Positions 8,982 to 17,746 of a stretch of DNA of 64,000 nucleotides are shown here, one piece after another. The stretch is from Komagataeibacter diospyri (GTDB lineage: Bacteria; Pseudomonadota; Alphaproteobacteria; Acetobacterales; Acetobacteraceae). The notes beneath the pieces were generated by a model. The model saw only the letters and a list, made by a program, of their open reading frames with translations, searched no databases and had not been told where the DNA came from. The first letter of the stretch is position 1; every line of letters starts with the position of its first letter. Both the position numbers and the translations under genes were made by a program. The stretch covers positions 55,819-119,818 of the forward strand of contig NZ_BDLU01000024.1 of NCBI RefSeq assembly GCF_006538165.1, written 5' to 3'.

Positions 8982-11232
8982 ATTTGATTCCCTTTTTTAT
9001 TTTAAATCTGTGTAATGTTGTGATATTATATTTTTTTTTACTTATTCGCCTGCCCTGTACCCATTGCCCCAGTTCGGTGGCGGTCAGGGGGCGGGAAAAA
9101 AGAAGGCCCTGCATCACATCGCAATGCAGCTGTTCAAGCAGGGTCTTCTGGGCTTCTGTTTCGACGCCCGCGCTTATCACCGTCATGCCCAGCATGTTGC
9201 CCATGCCGACCACAGCCGTTGTCAGGGCCTGCGCGTTGGCGTTGTGTTCAAGGTCCGTGATGAAACTGTGGTCGATCCTGATTTCGCTCAGCGGCAGGCG
9301 TGCAAGGCGCGACAGGCTGGAAAACCCCGTGCCAAAATCATCCATGGACAGGCCAACGCCAAGCGTGCGGATGGCGCGCAGGGCCGCCATCGTATCCGCA
9401 TTTTTATCCATCGCGACATTTTCGGTCATTTCCACCGTCAGGCGCTGCGGCGCAAGCTGGTAGGTTTCCAGCATGCGGACAATCATTTCCGGCAGCTGGC
9501 GCTTGCGCAGCAGTCCGGCGGACAGGCTGACCGCCACAGTAGGCACATGGATGGCGTCATGGTCCCATGCAACGATCTGTCGACACGCTTTCTCCAGCGC
9601 CCAGATGCCGATGGTGTCGATCTGGCCGGTATCTTCCGCAACCGCCATGAAACGGGCGGGAAAGATGTCACCCAGATGCGGATGGTGCCATCGCGCCAGT
9701 GCCTCCACACCATAAAGCTGCCCCGAGCGCGCCATGACCTGCGGCTGGTAACGCAGGTGCAGCAGGCCGCGGTCCAGCGTTTCACGCAGGGGGACGCCCG
9801 GTAGCAGCCGGTCGCGGGCGGTACCCTGCAGCACCGGTGTCGCGATACGGTACGTGCCGCGTGCGTCTTTCTTGACCCGCCGCATGGCGGTTTCCGCCAG
9901 CCCGATCAGGGATTCACTGTCCGGTCCCGTATCGGGAAACATGCTGATGCCCACGCTGAAGGAGGGCACGATATAATTGTCATTTATTTCAACAGGCTGC
10001 GTCAGCCCCTGCAACATGTTTGCCGCGAATGCGACAGCGGTGTCGTGCTGCGTGTCGGGCAGTACGATGATGAATTCATCAGCACTGGACCGGCTGAGGA
10101 CATAGCCGACGGGGCTGAGCGCGCGCATGCGGGCGGCCAGTGCCTGCAGGAACAGGTCGCCGTTGGCATGCCCCAGGGCTTCATTGATGTCGCGGAACCG
10201 GTCGATATTGAGCAGCAGTACAGCAAACTGGTTATCCCCCGGTTGTCCCACCAGTTTTTCAAGGACACCCTGCACGGCCGAGCGGTTGAGGAAGCCGGTC
10301 AGCGGATCATAGCTGGCCAGTCGCGCGATATGCTGGCGGGCCTCATGTTGTTCGATCACCACACCGCAGAATGGCAGGCAGCCGTTTACGATCCTGTCCG
10401 GCCCATCGGTCCCCTGACGGGGGTTGCGTGAAAACAGGGCGAAAATACCCTTTACCGTCCCCTCTGGCGATATGATGGCCGAGGCACGGCAGTGATGCAG
10501 CCCAAGCGAGCGACCCAGCGAGGAATAGCTTTTCCATACCATAGTCCCCGCCTGTGCCGGGTCGTGGGCCAGGGTTGCGATATCGCTGTCCGACAGGGTG
10601 ATGTTTTCCAGTGCCGCGGCATACCGCCGGGGGAAACTGGCGCCCGACAGGATACGCAGGCGGTGGCCCTTTTCCACCAGCATCAGCACGGCGACGGTGT
10701 CGGGTACGAAAGTCTCCGTTTCGCGGCAGATCAGGTCGGCAATGTCATGCACCGTCATATCGGTAGAAAGGGCGCGGAAGACCGTGTTCTGCAGGGCCTG
10801 CAGGTTTCTGCGATGGCTTTCTTCGGGCATGCCCTTGATGGTGGCCAGGTAGTATTTGCGCCCATCGGGCTGCAGTGTGATCATGGACAGGGCCAGCTCG
10901 CCCGCCACGTAATCCCCTGCCCGGTTTTCAAACCTGATCTCACGCGATGTGCCGATAATGGTATTGATGCCGGTGCGGCGGTTGCGGTCGACAAAGGCGT
11001 CGTGTTCGTCACGCATGCCAGCGGGCAGGAGCATGCTGACATTATGCCCGATTACCTCGGGCTGGCTGTAGCCCCACAGCTTTTCGGCCGCCGCGTTGAA
11101 AAAGACGATCCGGTTATGTTCATCGATCACCACAACGCCATCACTGGCACCATGCATGACCTGTAACGCACTCGTTCCGGAAAGGGAATGATTGCGGTGG
11201 GAGAAGTACGATGTGTTCTGCTTCATGTCCAT
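8902..11232 (-). CDS. Degenerate PAS-GAF-GGDEF-EAL paralogue of the downstream phosphodiesterase
   Basis: A 776-residue protein clearly homologous along its length to the next gene but with lost catalytic residues. R83 replaces the heme-ligand histidine of the PAS domain. The GGDEF motif reads SSADEF (382-387). In the EAL domain E510-A-L and the DD pair are kept, but the catalytic asparagine is S569, the lysine is R652, and the TEGVE motif reads SAGVE. It may be a regulator or partner rather than an enzyme; weak activity cannot be excluded. The last 45 residues run through the intergenic spacer and 80 nt into the next gene, beyond the normal domain end, after an A9 run that may slip. It probably forms an operon with its neighbours. 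Confidence 0.85.
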   Translation of the reverse strand: MDMKQNTSYFSHRNHSLSGTSALQVMHGASDGVVVIDEHNRIVFFNAAAEKLWGYSQPEVIGHNVSMLLPAGMRDEHDAFVDRNRRTGINTIIGTSREIRFENRAGDYVAGELALSMITLQPDGRKYYLATIKGMPEESHRRNLQALQNTVFRALSTDMTVHDIADLICRETETFVPDTVAVLMLVEKGHRLRILSGASFPRRYAAALENITLSDSDIATLAHDPAQAGTMVWKSYSSLGRSLGLHHCRASAIISPEGTVKGIFALFSRNPRQGTDGPDRIVNGCLPFCGVVIEQHEARQHIARLASYDPLTGFLNRSAVQGVLEKLVGQPGDNQFAVLLLNIDRFRDINEALGHANGDLFLQALAARMRALSPVGYVLSRSSADEFIIVLPDTQHDTAVAFAANMLQGLTQPVEINDNYIVPSFSVGISMFPDTGPDSESLIGLAETAMRRVKKDARGTYRIATPVLQGTARDRLLPGVPLRETLDRGLLHLRYQPQVMARSGQLYGVEALARWHHPHLGDIFPARFMAVAEDTGQIDTIGIWALEKACRQIVAWDHDAIHVPTVAVSLSAGLLRKRQLPEMIVRMLETYQLAPQRLTVEMTENVAMDKNADTMAALRAIRTLGVGLSMDDFGTGFSSLSRLARLPLSEIRIDHSFITDLEHNANAQALTTAVVGMGNMLGMTVISAGVETEAQKTLLEQLHCDVMQGLLFSRPLTATELGQWVQGRRISKKKYNITTLHRFKIKKGIKYGQGSFSGDGRKRQFRYLHGHAAAGA
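9031..9039. repeat. A9 homopolymer at the 3' end of the degenerate paralogue
   Basis: Nine T on the plus strand are nine A in the mRNA of the minus-strand gene. In the present frame the gene reads on for 45 codons and overlaps the phosphodiesterase start. One A fewer gives a stop after about 16 codons, and one A more gives a stop within 3 codons. The run therefore decides whether translation ends before or inside the downstream gene. Confidence 0.6.
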
Positions 11233-11260
11233 GACTGTCTGCTGACGATACCGGGACGTC

Positions 11261-11917
11261 TTATTTTTTTATGGTAATACAGATTTCTTTTTTGTCCCTG
11301 GATTGGTAATGGCGGATGTACAGGTTGGTAAAATCGTTATCGCCTGCAATATATTGGCTGTTGTCTTCAGTCAGGCCACAGACATTGCCCCGCAGCCTGA
11401 CCACCGCCCATGCATTGCAGTCCAGCGTGGTCGGTGCGCCGCTCAGCAGGCCGATCAGGGTGATGTCCGTGCCGACATCGTACGTGACGGTCAGGCGGGT
11501 GACATCCCTGAACACGATGGATACGGCAGTGCTGTCGGCTTCGTCATTCAGGGTAAGGTCAACCAGCAGCAGTCCGGGATCGGCTGATTTCGGGCCGAAG
11601 ACCAGCCTGCCCCCACCTGTTGCCGCCGTGATGCGCACCCACAGGACATGGAGCGCGCCCGTGCTTTCGAATTCCATCGTGCCGCCGCGCAGGACGTAGT
11701 CACGCTGGCAGGTCCGGGCAATATCAATCAGCGATTTACGCAGTAATGCGCCGGTGCCTATGACAGGTCGTTCCGAAATACCTGGATTACCGCCAAACAT
11801 GGAGGCGTCGCGCGCGACTTCCATGAGGGTGTGCCGCAGGACAAAAAAACCACCACGAATTTCCTGATCCAACTGCGTGCCGGGCAGGTCATGCAGTCTG
11901 TCTGTTCGGCGGCCCAT
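11261..11917 (-). CDS. Hypothetical protein next to the c-di-GMP genes
   Basis: I do not recognise the family of this 218-residue protein. It has no signal peptide or membrane helix. The N-terminal third is mixed helical, the middle has several glycine-rich beta-like stretches (GGRLVFGPKSADPGLLLVDLTL), and the end is basic (RDKKEICITIKK). It starts with a modest ribosome site (CAGG) and ends 28 nt before the degenerate PAS-GGDEF-EAL gene on the same strand, so co-transcription is likely. That position suggests a role in c-di-GMP sensing or output. A PilZ RxxxR motif was looked for and not found convincingly. Confidence 0.65.
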   Translation of the reverse strand: MGRRTDRLHDLPGTQLDQEIRGGFFVLRHTLMEVARDASMFGGNPGISERPVIGTGALLRKSLIDIARTCQRDYVLRGGTMEFESTGALHVLWVRITAATGGGRLVFGPKSADPGLLLVDLTLNDEADSTAVSIVFRDVTRLTVTYDVGTDITLIGLLSGAPTTLDCNAWAVVRLRGNVCGLTEDNSQYIAGDNDFTNLYIRHYQSRDKKEICITIKK

Positions 11918-12181
11918 AAAACCTGAATCCCACTTCGCAAAAGTCTGAGTGTTTTGATAAGTGGTATTCCAAATACTATTTACTACTCATTAACGCAACA
12001 TATTTCGACACATATGAATAAACGCGTTTTTAATTGAATGCTGGGAATATATTCCTTAACACTGCACTATGTTGTATAAAAAGAAAGCGGACTTATGCCG
12101 TGTCGCCATATAGTACCTGTTCAGTCTGCCTCTTTTTTGACTACATAGCCGATTGAAATTTAATTCTGATTTGATGATAGA
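11918..12181. other. AT-rich intergenic region
   Basis: A 264-nt gap between divergent genes that is visibly richer in A+T than its surroundings (for example 11965-12060). It should hold the promoters for the hypothetical protein/c-di-GMP unit on the minus strand and for the resolvase on the plus strand. No repeat or resolvase res site with paired dyads was evident by eye. Confidence 0.4.
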
Positions 12182-12751
12182 ATGCTGATCGGTTATGCGC
12201 GTGTTAGTACGGATGAATGTACCCTTGACGTTCAAGTGTGGCATTTACATGACACGGGCTGTGAAGTGATCTACGAAGATTCCCTTCTGGAGGATGAGAA
12301 GGTGCGGCCAGCGCTGCGCCGTCTCCTGCAGGAAGTGGAAAAAGGCGATATCGTAACCGTGTATCGGCTCGACCGCCTTGCGCGTTCGACACAGCACCTG
12401 CTGGAAATCGCGGAATGCCTGCGGCAGAAGGATGTCGGCCTTCGGTCCATCAGTGAACCGTGGCTGGATACAACGTTACCCGAAGGCCGCATTGTCATGA
12501 CGGTATTCGCGGGGATCGCTGATTTTGAACGGGCCCTGATCCGTGAACGCACGGCGATCGGCCGTCAGAATGCCCGTCAGCGCGGCATACATATGGGACG
12601 CCCCGCCAAGCTGGGACCGGCGGAAAATGTACGGATATATGAAATGGTTACGCGGGATGGCCTGTCCGTTGCGGAGGTTGCCGAGCGGTTCAACGTACAC
12701 AAGGCGACCATTTACCGCATAATTTCCAAATGCCGAAGCAAGAAAAGATGA
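12182..12751 (+). CDS. Serine recombinase/resolvase family protein
   Basis: A 189-residue site-specific recombinase of the Tn3 resolvase/DNA invertase type. The catalytic serine motif GYARVST is at residues 4-10. The YRLDRLARS motif, the GRIVMTVFAGIADFERALIRERT helix and a C-terminal helix-turn-helix (SVAEVAERFNVHKATIYRIIS) are all present. No transposase, inverted repeat or res site accompanies it, so it may be a remnant of a transposon or a stand-alone inversion enzyme. The ATG has no strong ribosome site. The flanking AT-rich DNA supports acquisition by transfer. Confidence 0.85.
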   Translation: MLIGYARVSTDECTLDVQVWHLHDTGCEVIYEDSLLEDEKVRPALRRLLQEVEKGDIVTVYRLDRLARSTQHLLEIAECLRQKDVGLRSISEPWLDTTLPEGRIVMTVFAGIADFERALIRERTAIGRQNARQRGIHMGRPAKLGPAENVRIYEMVTRDGLSVAEVAERFNVHKATIYRIISKCRSKKR

Positions 12752-13089
12752 ATTTTATATTCATGTTTTATTGAGCGGATGGCATGTACGGTAGATCAAT
12801 TGCCATCAAAAATCTGCGCATGACCGCAATGGGGCTGGTTGTCCTGCCCGACGCCGACTGGAATCCGGTCCACATGCAAGCAGGCCGCCTGGTCGCACGG
12901 GCAAATAGCCCTTTGCAAAAATTCATCCGTTGAGGTCTCGTGGAAACTATAAAGTGTTTTTGGTGCAGCTTTTTTCCAGAAAGCTTCAGGTAATGCCGCC
13001 TTTTTGAAAAAAGACGACACCCGGAAACTTTTATTTTCATTGCCCTGCCCTCTCGGTCTGCCGTGTGCCTGCGGGCCCGGTCCGTAAGG
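12752..13089. other. Intergenic region holding repeat copy 2
   Basis: A 338-nt gap between the resolvase and the convergent epimerase. The first 190 nt hold no gene that I can support. The remainder is the hairpin repeat at 12951-13034, placed just beyond the epimerase stop codon. Confidence 0.5.
12951..13034 (+). repeat. Interspersed intergenic hairpin repeat, copy 2
   Basis: A full-length copy with two imperfect stem-loops. The first has the core gcttttttccagaaagc and the second gccgcctttttgaaaaaagacgac. They are bounded by gtttttggtg on the left and cacccggaaactttt on the right. It lies about 55 nt downstream of the minus-strand epimerase gene. Confidence 0.7.
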
Positions 13090-14154
13090 TCAGGGAATAT
13101 AACGCTCGGCCCGTAGGCGTTCGAACAGGTCGAAGAAGGAATCTGGTGTGTACTGATAACCGGTGAAGCCCAGCCTGCGGCTCAGGCTCATATCGGTCAC
13201 GCATTCGACGGGGCGGCCGAGGTCGGCATCAGTATGCCATGGCGACGCAAGCTGGCCCAGTGCAGCCTCCCGCAGGCCATGGCGCTGCGCGATATCGGCC
13301 CACTGCGCGCCCCGGTTCGCCAGCATGTGTTCCAGCGACGTAGCATGGCCGGGATAGGGGGCTGCATCGATACCGAACCAGGCGGCCAGTTCCCCCCACA
13401 GCCATTTCCAGCGGAATACGTCGCCATTGACGACATTGAACGCCCTGTTGCGCCCGGCAGGGCTGGTGGCCGCCCACACGATCTGGCTTGCAAGCTGGCG
13501 GGCGTCGGTTACGTCCGTCAGGCTTTCCCACTGCACGGGCGACCCGGGAAAGACGAAGGGCAGCCCCGTCTCGCGGCACAGCGTGGCATAGGCCGCCAGC
13601 GTCGTGCCCATGTTCATGAGATTGCCGATCGCATACCCGATGACCGTATGCGGACGGTGGACCGTCCATGCAATGCCCAGCCGGTCCGCGGCTTCGAACA
13701 GGACATCTTCCTGACTGTAGTAGAAATTCTCCGCCGCCAGCCGTGGCATGGTTTCTCGGAATGGCGTCTGTGGCGGATTGCCCTGTGCATAGGCCTCGAA
13801 CGGGCCCAGGTAGTGTTTCAGTCCTGTAACAAGGCTGGCATGGGCCAGCGCGTGTGGTCGTGGCAGGGCGGCAAACACGTTGTGCAGCATCGCGCTGTTG
13901 GCGACACAGTTTTCACGCTCGCTTTCACGGCGGGTCCATGTGGTGAAAAACACATGCGTCGGCACAATCCCCGCCAGCGCCGCGCGCAGGCTGTCGGGGT
14001 CCAGCGCGTCGGCCGCGACGGGAATGATGGTACCGGGCAGGTTTGCCGTCCGCCGCGCAAGACCGTAGACACTCCAGCCCTCCGCGACCAGGCGGTTGGC
14101 AAGGTTCTGGCCGACGATACCGGTCGCGCCGATGATAAGCGCCCTGTGGGACAT
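13090..14154 (-). CDS. NAD-dependent epimerase/reductase, PRISE-like SDR
   Basis: A 354-residue extended-SDR protein. The Rossmann motif GATGIVGQNLA is at residues 9-19. The later TGLKHYLGPFEAY and NFYYSQEDVL stretches resemble progesterone 5-beta-reductase/iridoid synthase-like (PRISE) proteins, which reduce activated C=C or C=O bonds with NADPH. The substrate is unknown. It is divergent from an HxlR-type regulator 114 nt away, a common pairing in which the regulator controls the reductase in response to quinones or electrophiles. Confidence 0.82.
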   Translation of the reverse strand: MSHRALIIGATGIVGQNLANRLVAEGWSVYGLARRTANLPGTIIPVAADALDPDSLRAALAGIVPTHVFFTTWTRRESERENCVANSAMLHNVFAALPRPHALAHASLVTGLKHYLGPFEAYAQGNPPQTPFRETMPRLAAENFYYSQEDVLFEAADRLGIAWTVHRPHTVIGYAIGNLMNMGTTLAAYATLCRETGLPFVFPGSPVQWESLTDVTDARQLASQIVWAATSPAGRNRAFNVVNGDVFRWKWLWGELAAWFGIDAAPYPGHATSLEHMLANRGAQWADIAQRHGLREAALGQLASPWHTDADLGRPVECVTDMSLSRRLGFTGYQYTPDSFFDLFERLRAERYIP

Positions 14155-14268
14155 TATGTTCCTCCATGGATGGGGTTGTGGGCTTCACACGGTGTTGGGA
14201 AACACCATAAAAGACAATCCGGCACCTTTCTGTGCCCTGGTTACCTGAACGTTCCCGTGAGCCTGCCC

Positions 14269-14676
14269 ATGGATATCGCCCCCCTGCCCGACGTCTACCG
14301 CCATGCGCCCTTTGCACAGGACTGCGCACCGCGTCGTCTGCTGCGCCTGTTTTCGGGCAAATGGACCACCATGATCGTGCATACGCTGCACCTTACGGGC
14401 GGCACGTCGCGGCCGGGGCAGTTGCAACGCGCCCTGCCCGGCCTGTCGAAAAAGATGATGACCCAGACCCTGCGTGACCTTGAACGGATGGGGCTGGTGG
14501 AACGCGAGATCATGCAGGTCATGCCGCCGGTGGTCGAATACCGGCTGACACAACTGGGGCAGCGGTTTGTCGAACCACTGGAGATGCTCTACCGCTGGGG
14601 GGCGCAGCACGCGGCGCTGCTGGATCAGGTGGACCGCAACATGGCAACGGCGGATGACGTGCGCAACGCATCCTGA
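14269..14676 (+). CDS. HxlR family winged-helix transcriptional regulator
   Basis: A 135-residue DNA-binding protein. The HxlR signature runs through LLRLFSGKWTTMIVHTLHL, RPGQLQRALPGLSKKMMTQTLRDLERMGLVER and VEYRLTQLGQRFVEPLEML, the typical helices and wing. The ATG at 14269 (MDIAPLPD) is preferred; a GTG 12 nt upstream is also possible. A longer open frame from 13234 runs antisense to the epimerase and is not a gene. It is divergent from the epimerase and probably regulates it. Confidence 0.88.
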   Translation: MDIAPLPDVYRHAPFAQDCAPRRLLRLFSGKWTTMIVHTLHLTGGTSRPGQLQRALPGLSKKMMTQTLRDLERMGLVEREIMQVMPPVVEYRLTQLGQRFVEPLEMLYRWGAQHAALLDQVDRNMATADDVRNAS

Positions 14677-14684
14677 CGGGGCAT

Positions 14685-15869
14685 TCACGCCGCCAGCAGG
14701 CCGTGGGGGTCAAGGACGAATTTTTTCGCAGCCCCCTGGTCGAAATCACGGTATCCCTGCGGCGCGTCCTCCAGCGGGATGACCGTTGCATTGACAATAT
14801 CCGCAATGGGCAGCCGCCCGTGCAGGATGGCGTTCATAAGACGTGCGTTGTAGCGCAGCACCGGCGTCTGGCCGGTATGGAATTCAAGGCTTTTGGCCCA
14901 TCCCTGGCCGAAGCGCAGGATCAGGTTGCCCGTCTTTGCCGCTTCATCCGCCCCGCCAGGGTCTTCGGTGACATACAGCCCCGGTATCCCGACCGATCCT
15001 GCCGGCCGGGTTACCTCCATGGCCTGATTCAGCACGATGGCGGGTTTGGCCCCGCCGCCATATCCCTTTGCCTCGAAGCCGACCGCGTCAATGAAGCTGT
15101 CGACCTCCGGCGTGCCGGCAATCTGGGCCACCATTTCCCCCAGCCGGTCATGCTGGCGCAGGTCGACCGGTTCGAACCCCACCTTGCGGGCATGGGTCAG
15201 ACGTTCTTCATTCAGGTCGCCCACCATGACTACCGCAGCCCCCAGAATGCGTGCGGATGCCGCCGCTGCCATGCCAACCGGCCCCGCGCCCGCGACATAC
15301 ACGACCGACCCCACGCCCACCCGCGCCGTCACGGCCCCATGGAAGCCGGTGGGCAGGATATCGGTCAGCATGGTCAGGTCGCGGATACGCTCCATCGCCA
15401 TTGACCGGTCCGCAAAGCGCAGCAGGTTGAAATCGGCATAGGGCACCATGACATATTTCGCCTGCCCCCCGATCCAGCCACCCATGTCAACATAACCATA
15501 CGCGCCGCCCGCCCGGCCGGGATTGACCGTCAGGCACACCCCAGTGTCCCCTTCACGGCAGCACCGGCACCGTCCGCAGGCGACGTTGAAGGGGACCGAG
15601 ACCAGATCTCCCTTGCGGACCATTTCGACATCGCTGCCGCATTCAATGACCTCACCGGTAATCTCATGACCCAGCACCATGCCCCTGGGTGCCGTGGTGC
15701 GGCCGCGCACCATATGCTGGTCCGATCCGCATATGTTGGTTGAAACCACCTTCAGGATGACGCCATGTGTGATCCGGCGGCCCGCTGGCGTTTCCATTTT
15801 CGGGTCGGCGATATCCTGCACTTCCACATGTTCTGGCCCAAGATAGACCACACCGCGATTTGTGCTCAT
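14685..15869 (-). CDS. fdhA: Glutathione-independent formaldehyde dehydrogenase (Zn-dependent, FdhA-like)
   Basis: A 394-residue medium-chain zinc dehydrogenase that would oxidise formaldehyde to formate with NAD. The catalytic zinc ligands are C47 (NICGSDQH), H68 and E69 (GHEITGE). A structural-zinc cluster CGRCRCC lies at 98-104 with C112. A Rossmann motif VAGAGPVGMAAAASA follows. The AYGYVDMGGWIGGQAKYVMVP and AKSLEFHTGQTPV stretches are typical of Pseudomonas-type FdhA. The start at 15869 has GGGAG about 10 nt upstream, and the longer frame from 15953 is not needed. It is convergent with the HxlR gene with 8 nt between the stops. Confidence 0.9.
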   Translation of the reverse strand: MSTNRGVVYLGPEHVEVQDIADPKMETPAGRRITHGVILKVVSTNICGSDQHMVRGRTTAPRGMVLGHEITGEVIECGSDVEMVRKGDLVSVPFNVACGRCRCCREGDTGVCLTVNPGRAGGAYGYVDMGGWIGGQAKYVMVPYADFNLLRFADRSMAMERIRDLTMLTDILPTGFHGAVTARVGVGSVVYVAGAGPVGMAAAASARILGAAVVMVGDLNEERLTHARKVGFEPVDLRQHDRLGEMVAQIAGTPEVDSFIDAVGFEAKGYGGGAKPAIVLNQAMEVTRPAGSVGIPGLYVTEDPGGADEAAKTGNLILRFGQGWAKSLEFHTGQTPVLRYNARLMNAILHGRLPIADIVNATVIPLEDAPQGYRDFDQGAAKKFVLDPHGLLAA

Positions 15870-16069
15870 TGTTCTGCTCCCTGTCTGCGGGATATGACGC
15901 GTAATGTTGCGACTATTTATGGATGTGCAAATAATCGCGTGTCCTGCGTTCATATATGTCCGGGTTCAGGTAACGCTGGTCCTGCTGGCGGGTTTTGTAT
16001 CTTTACAGGTTCCATATTTACGGATCGGTATAATCCGCTGGCCGCAGCATGGCAGCCGATGACAAATAA

Positions 16070-16148
16070 AGAAGTTTTTGGTGAATATTTTTTTTAAAGC
16101 TTCAGGGAACGCCGCCTTTTTGAAAAAAGGCGGCACCCAGAAACTTTG
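16070..16148 (+). repeat. Interspersed intergenic hairpin repeat, copy 3
   Basis: It runs from gaagtttttggtgaa to cacccagaaacttt. The second stem-loop is a perfect gccgcctttt/aaaaggcggc hairpin. It lies directly downstream of the efflux outer-membrane gene on the minus strand and probably ends that operon. Confidence 0.75.
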
Positions 16149-16159
16149 ATCTGTTTTTA

Positions 16160-17746
16160 TTATTGGCCCATGCCGGGCGATAGCAGCGGTCGGGTCAGGT
16201 TGTCATCCGGGTCGGGGCCGTGGCTGTGCGGCGCAGGCACGTCGCCTACGGGGGGGGCATTATGCAGGCCCGAATACTGCAACGGATCAACCCCGAACAG
16301 TTTATTGGACGCAGGCAGGCTGGCCGCATTCCCCCCCCCGCCACAGGCACGGATCATGCCAACCTGCGCCTGCAGGTAACGGGTCTGGACTTCCGCCTGC
16401 TGTATGCGCGCATCCAGTGTGCTGACCTGTGCGATCAGCACGTCCAGATAGGTGGCAAGGCCGCCCTTGTACAGGTTCATGGTAATATCCTGTGTCTGGC
16501 TGGCGGCGCCGACGGCTGCGCGCAGGCGGCCGTTTTCCCCATCCAGCCGGTTGGTGCGCGACAGCCCGTCCTCCACATCGCGAAACGCGTTGAGGATGGT
16601 GACACGGTAATGGTCGCGTGTTTCACGGTAGGCGGACCAGCTCTGCTGCAGTTGCGCGCGGCGCAGGCCCCCTTCAAATACCGGCATGGTCACGGTCGCG
16701 CCATAGGACCACATGGAGTTGGCAAGGTTGGCGAGGTTGAAGCCGTTATCATCAAACCCCCCGTTCATCTGGAACGATACATGCGGATAGAATGCGGCGC
16801 GTGCGATGCCGATGGCGCGGTTGGCCTGCGCCATCTGGCGTTCGGCAATGGCGACGTCGGGCCTGCGCTGCAACAGGTCCGACGGCATGGGGGCGCGCAG
16901 CCCGAAGCGCGTGGCATTCAGGTGTGCATCTGCTGTGATATGGAATGAAGACGGGGCGACGTTGACCAGAACGGCCACCGCATGTTCCATCACCTCGCGC
17001 TGGGCCTGAATGTCCAGCAGGCGGGCCTGTGTGGTGTAAAGCTGGTTCTGCGCGCGCGCCACATCCAGTTGTGACGCCGCCTGGTCCACCAGCCGTGTCT
17101 GGGTCACGCGCAGGGATTCCTGATAATACCGGATCGACTGGGTATAGATCGCCGCCTGCGCATCCAGCCCGCGCAGGGTGAAATAATCACTGGCCAGTTC
17201 GGCCTGCAGACTCAGTCGGGCTGCGGCATACTGTGCGGCCTGTTCCTGCGCATAGTCTTTCTGCAGGCGTACCCGGTTGCGGATGGAGGACCAGAAATCC
17301 GGCTCCCACGATGCCATGCCGCCATAGAATTCATCTGAATCCGTAATCGGCCCCTTGTAGCGGAACAGCCGTTCGGCCGAGCTTTTGTTGTTGCTGCCGC
17401 CAAAGGCCACGCCAAAATGCGGCAGCAGGTCGGCCCGGGCCTCGCTTACGATCGCACGTGCCTGCAGAAAGCGCTCGCTGGCCGCCTGCAGGTCTCCGTT
17501 ATGGGCCATGGCGGTGGTTTCAAGGTCATCAAGCTGCGGGTCGGCAAAGCTTTCCCACCACTGCGCGGGAATGGTGTCGTCCATGGGGTGGGCCACGCCA
17601 AACGGGGCCTGTCCCTGCCATGTGGCAGGAATGACGTAATGCGGCGCATGGTAGGTGGGGGCAAGGTCGCATCCCGCCAGCGACAGCAGCGATATGGCGC
17701 ATGCGCCCCCCATGCATGCCGAACGGTGGATGGTGCGGGCCATCAT
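16160..17746 (-). CDS. RND efflux outer-membrane lipoprotein (NodT/OprM family)
   Basis: The outer-membrane channel of a tripartite pump. It has 528 residues with a lipoprotein signal whose lipobox is LAGC, cysteine at residue 26. Two OEP repeats follow, with the family motifs WWESFADPQLDDL, ASWEPDFWSSIRNRV, LQRRPDVAIAERQMAQANRAIG and a duplicated coiled-coil layout. The extension after residue 480 (His/Pro/Asp-rich, HSHGPDPDD) is longer than usual. Its start overlaps the adaptor stop (ATGA-type, 17743-17746), showing translational coupling in one efflux operon. Confidence 0.92.
   Translation of the reverse strand: MMARTIHRSACMGGACAISLLSLAGCDLAPTYHAPHYVIPATWQGQAPFGVAHPMDDTIPAQWWESFADPQLDDLETTAMAHNGDLQAASERFLQARAIVSEARADLLPHFGVAFGGSNNKSSAERLFRYKGPITDSDEFYGGMASWEPDFWSSIRNRVRLQKDYAQEQAAQYAAARLSLQAELASDYFTLRGLDAQAAIYTQSIRYYQESLRVTQTRLVDQAASQLDVARAQNQLYTTQARLLDIQAQREVMEHAVAVLVNVAPSSFHITADAHLNATRFGLRAPMPSDLLQRRPDVAIAERQMAQANRAIGIARAAFYPHVSFQMNGGFDDNGFNLANLANSMWSYGATVTMPVFEGGLRRAQLQQSWSAYRETRDHYRVTILNAFRDVEDGLSRTNRLDGENGRLRAAVGAASQTQDITMNLYKGGLATYLDVLIAQVSTLDARIQQAEVQTRYLQAQVGMIRACGGGGNAASLPASNKLFGVDPLQYSGLHNAPPVGDVPAPHSHGPDPDDNLTRPLLSPGMGQ

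Noticed and set aside
6756..11232. A standard DGC/PDE pair as in cdg operons
   Set aside because: The upstream protein lacks the GGDEF motif needed for cyclase activity, and the gene order differs from the pdeA-dgc order known in A. xylinum.
13234..14268. Long N-terminal extension of the HxlR regulator frame
   Set aside because: The extension runs antisense through the epimerase gene; the HxlR domain begins only after 14269.
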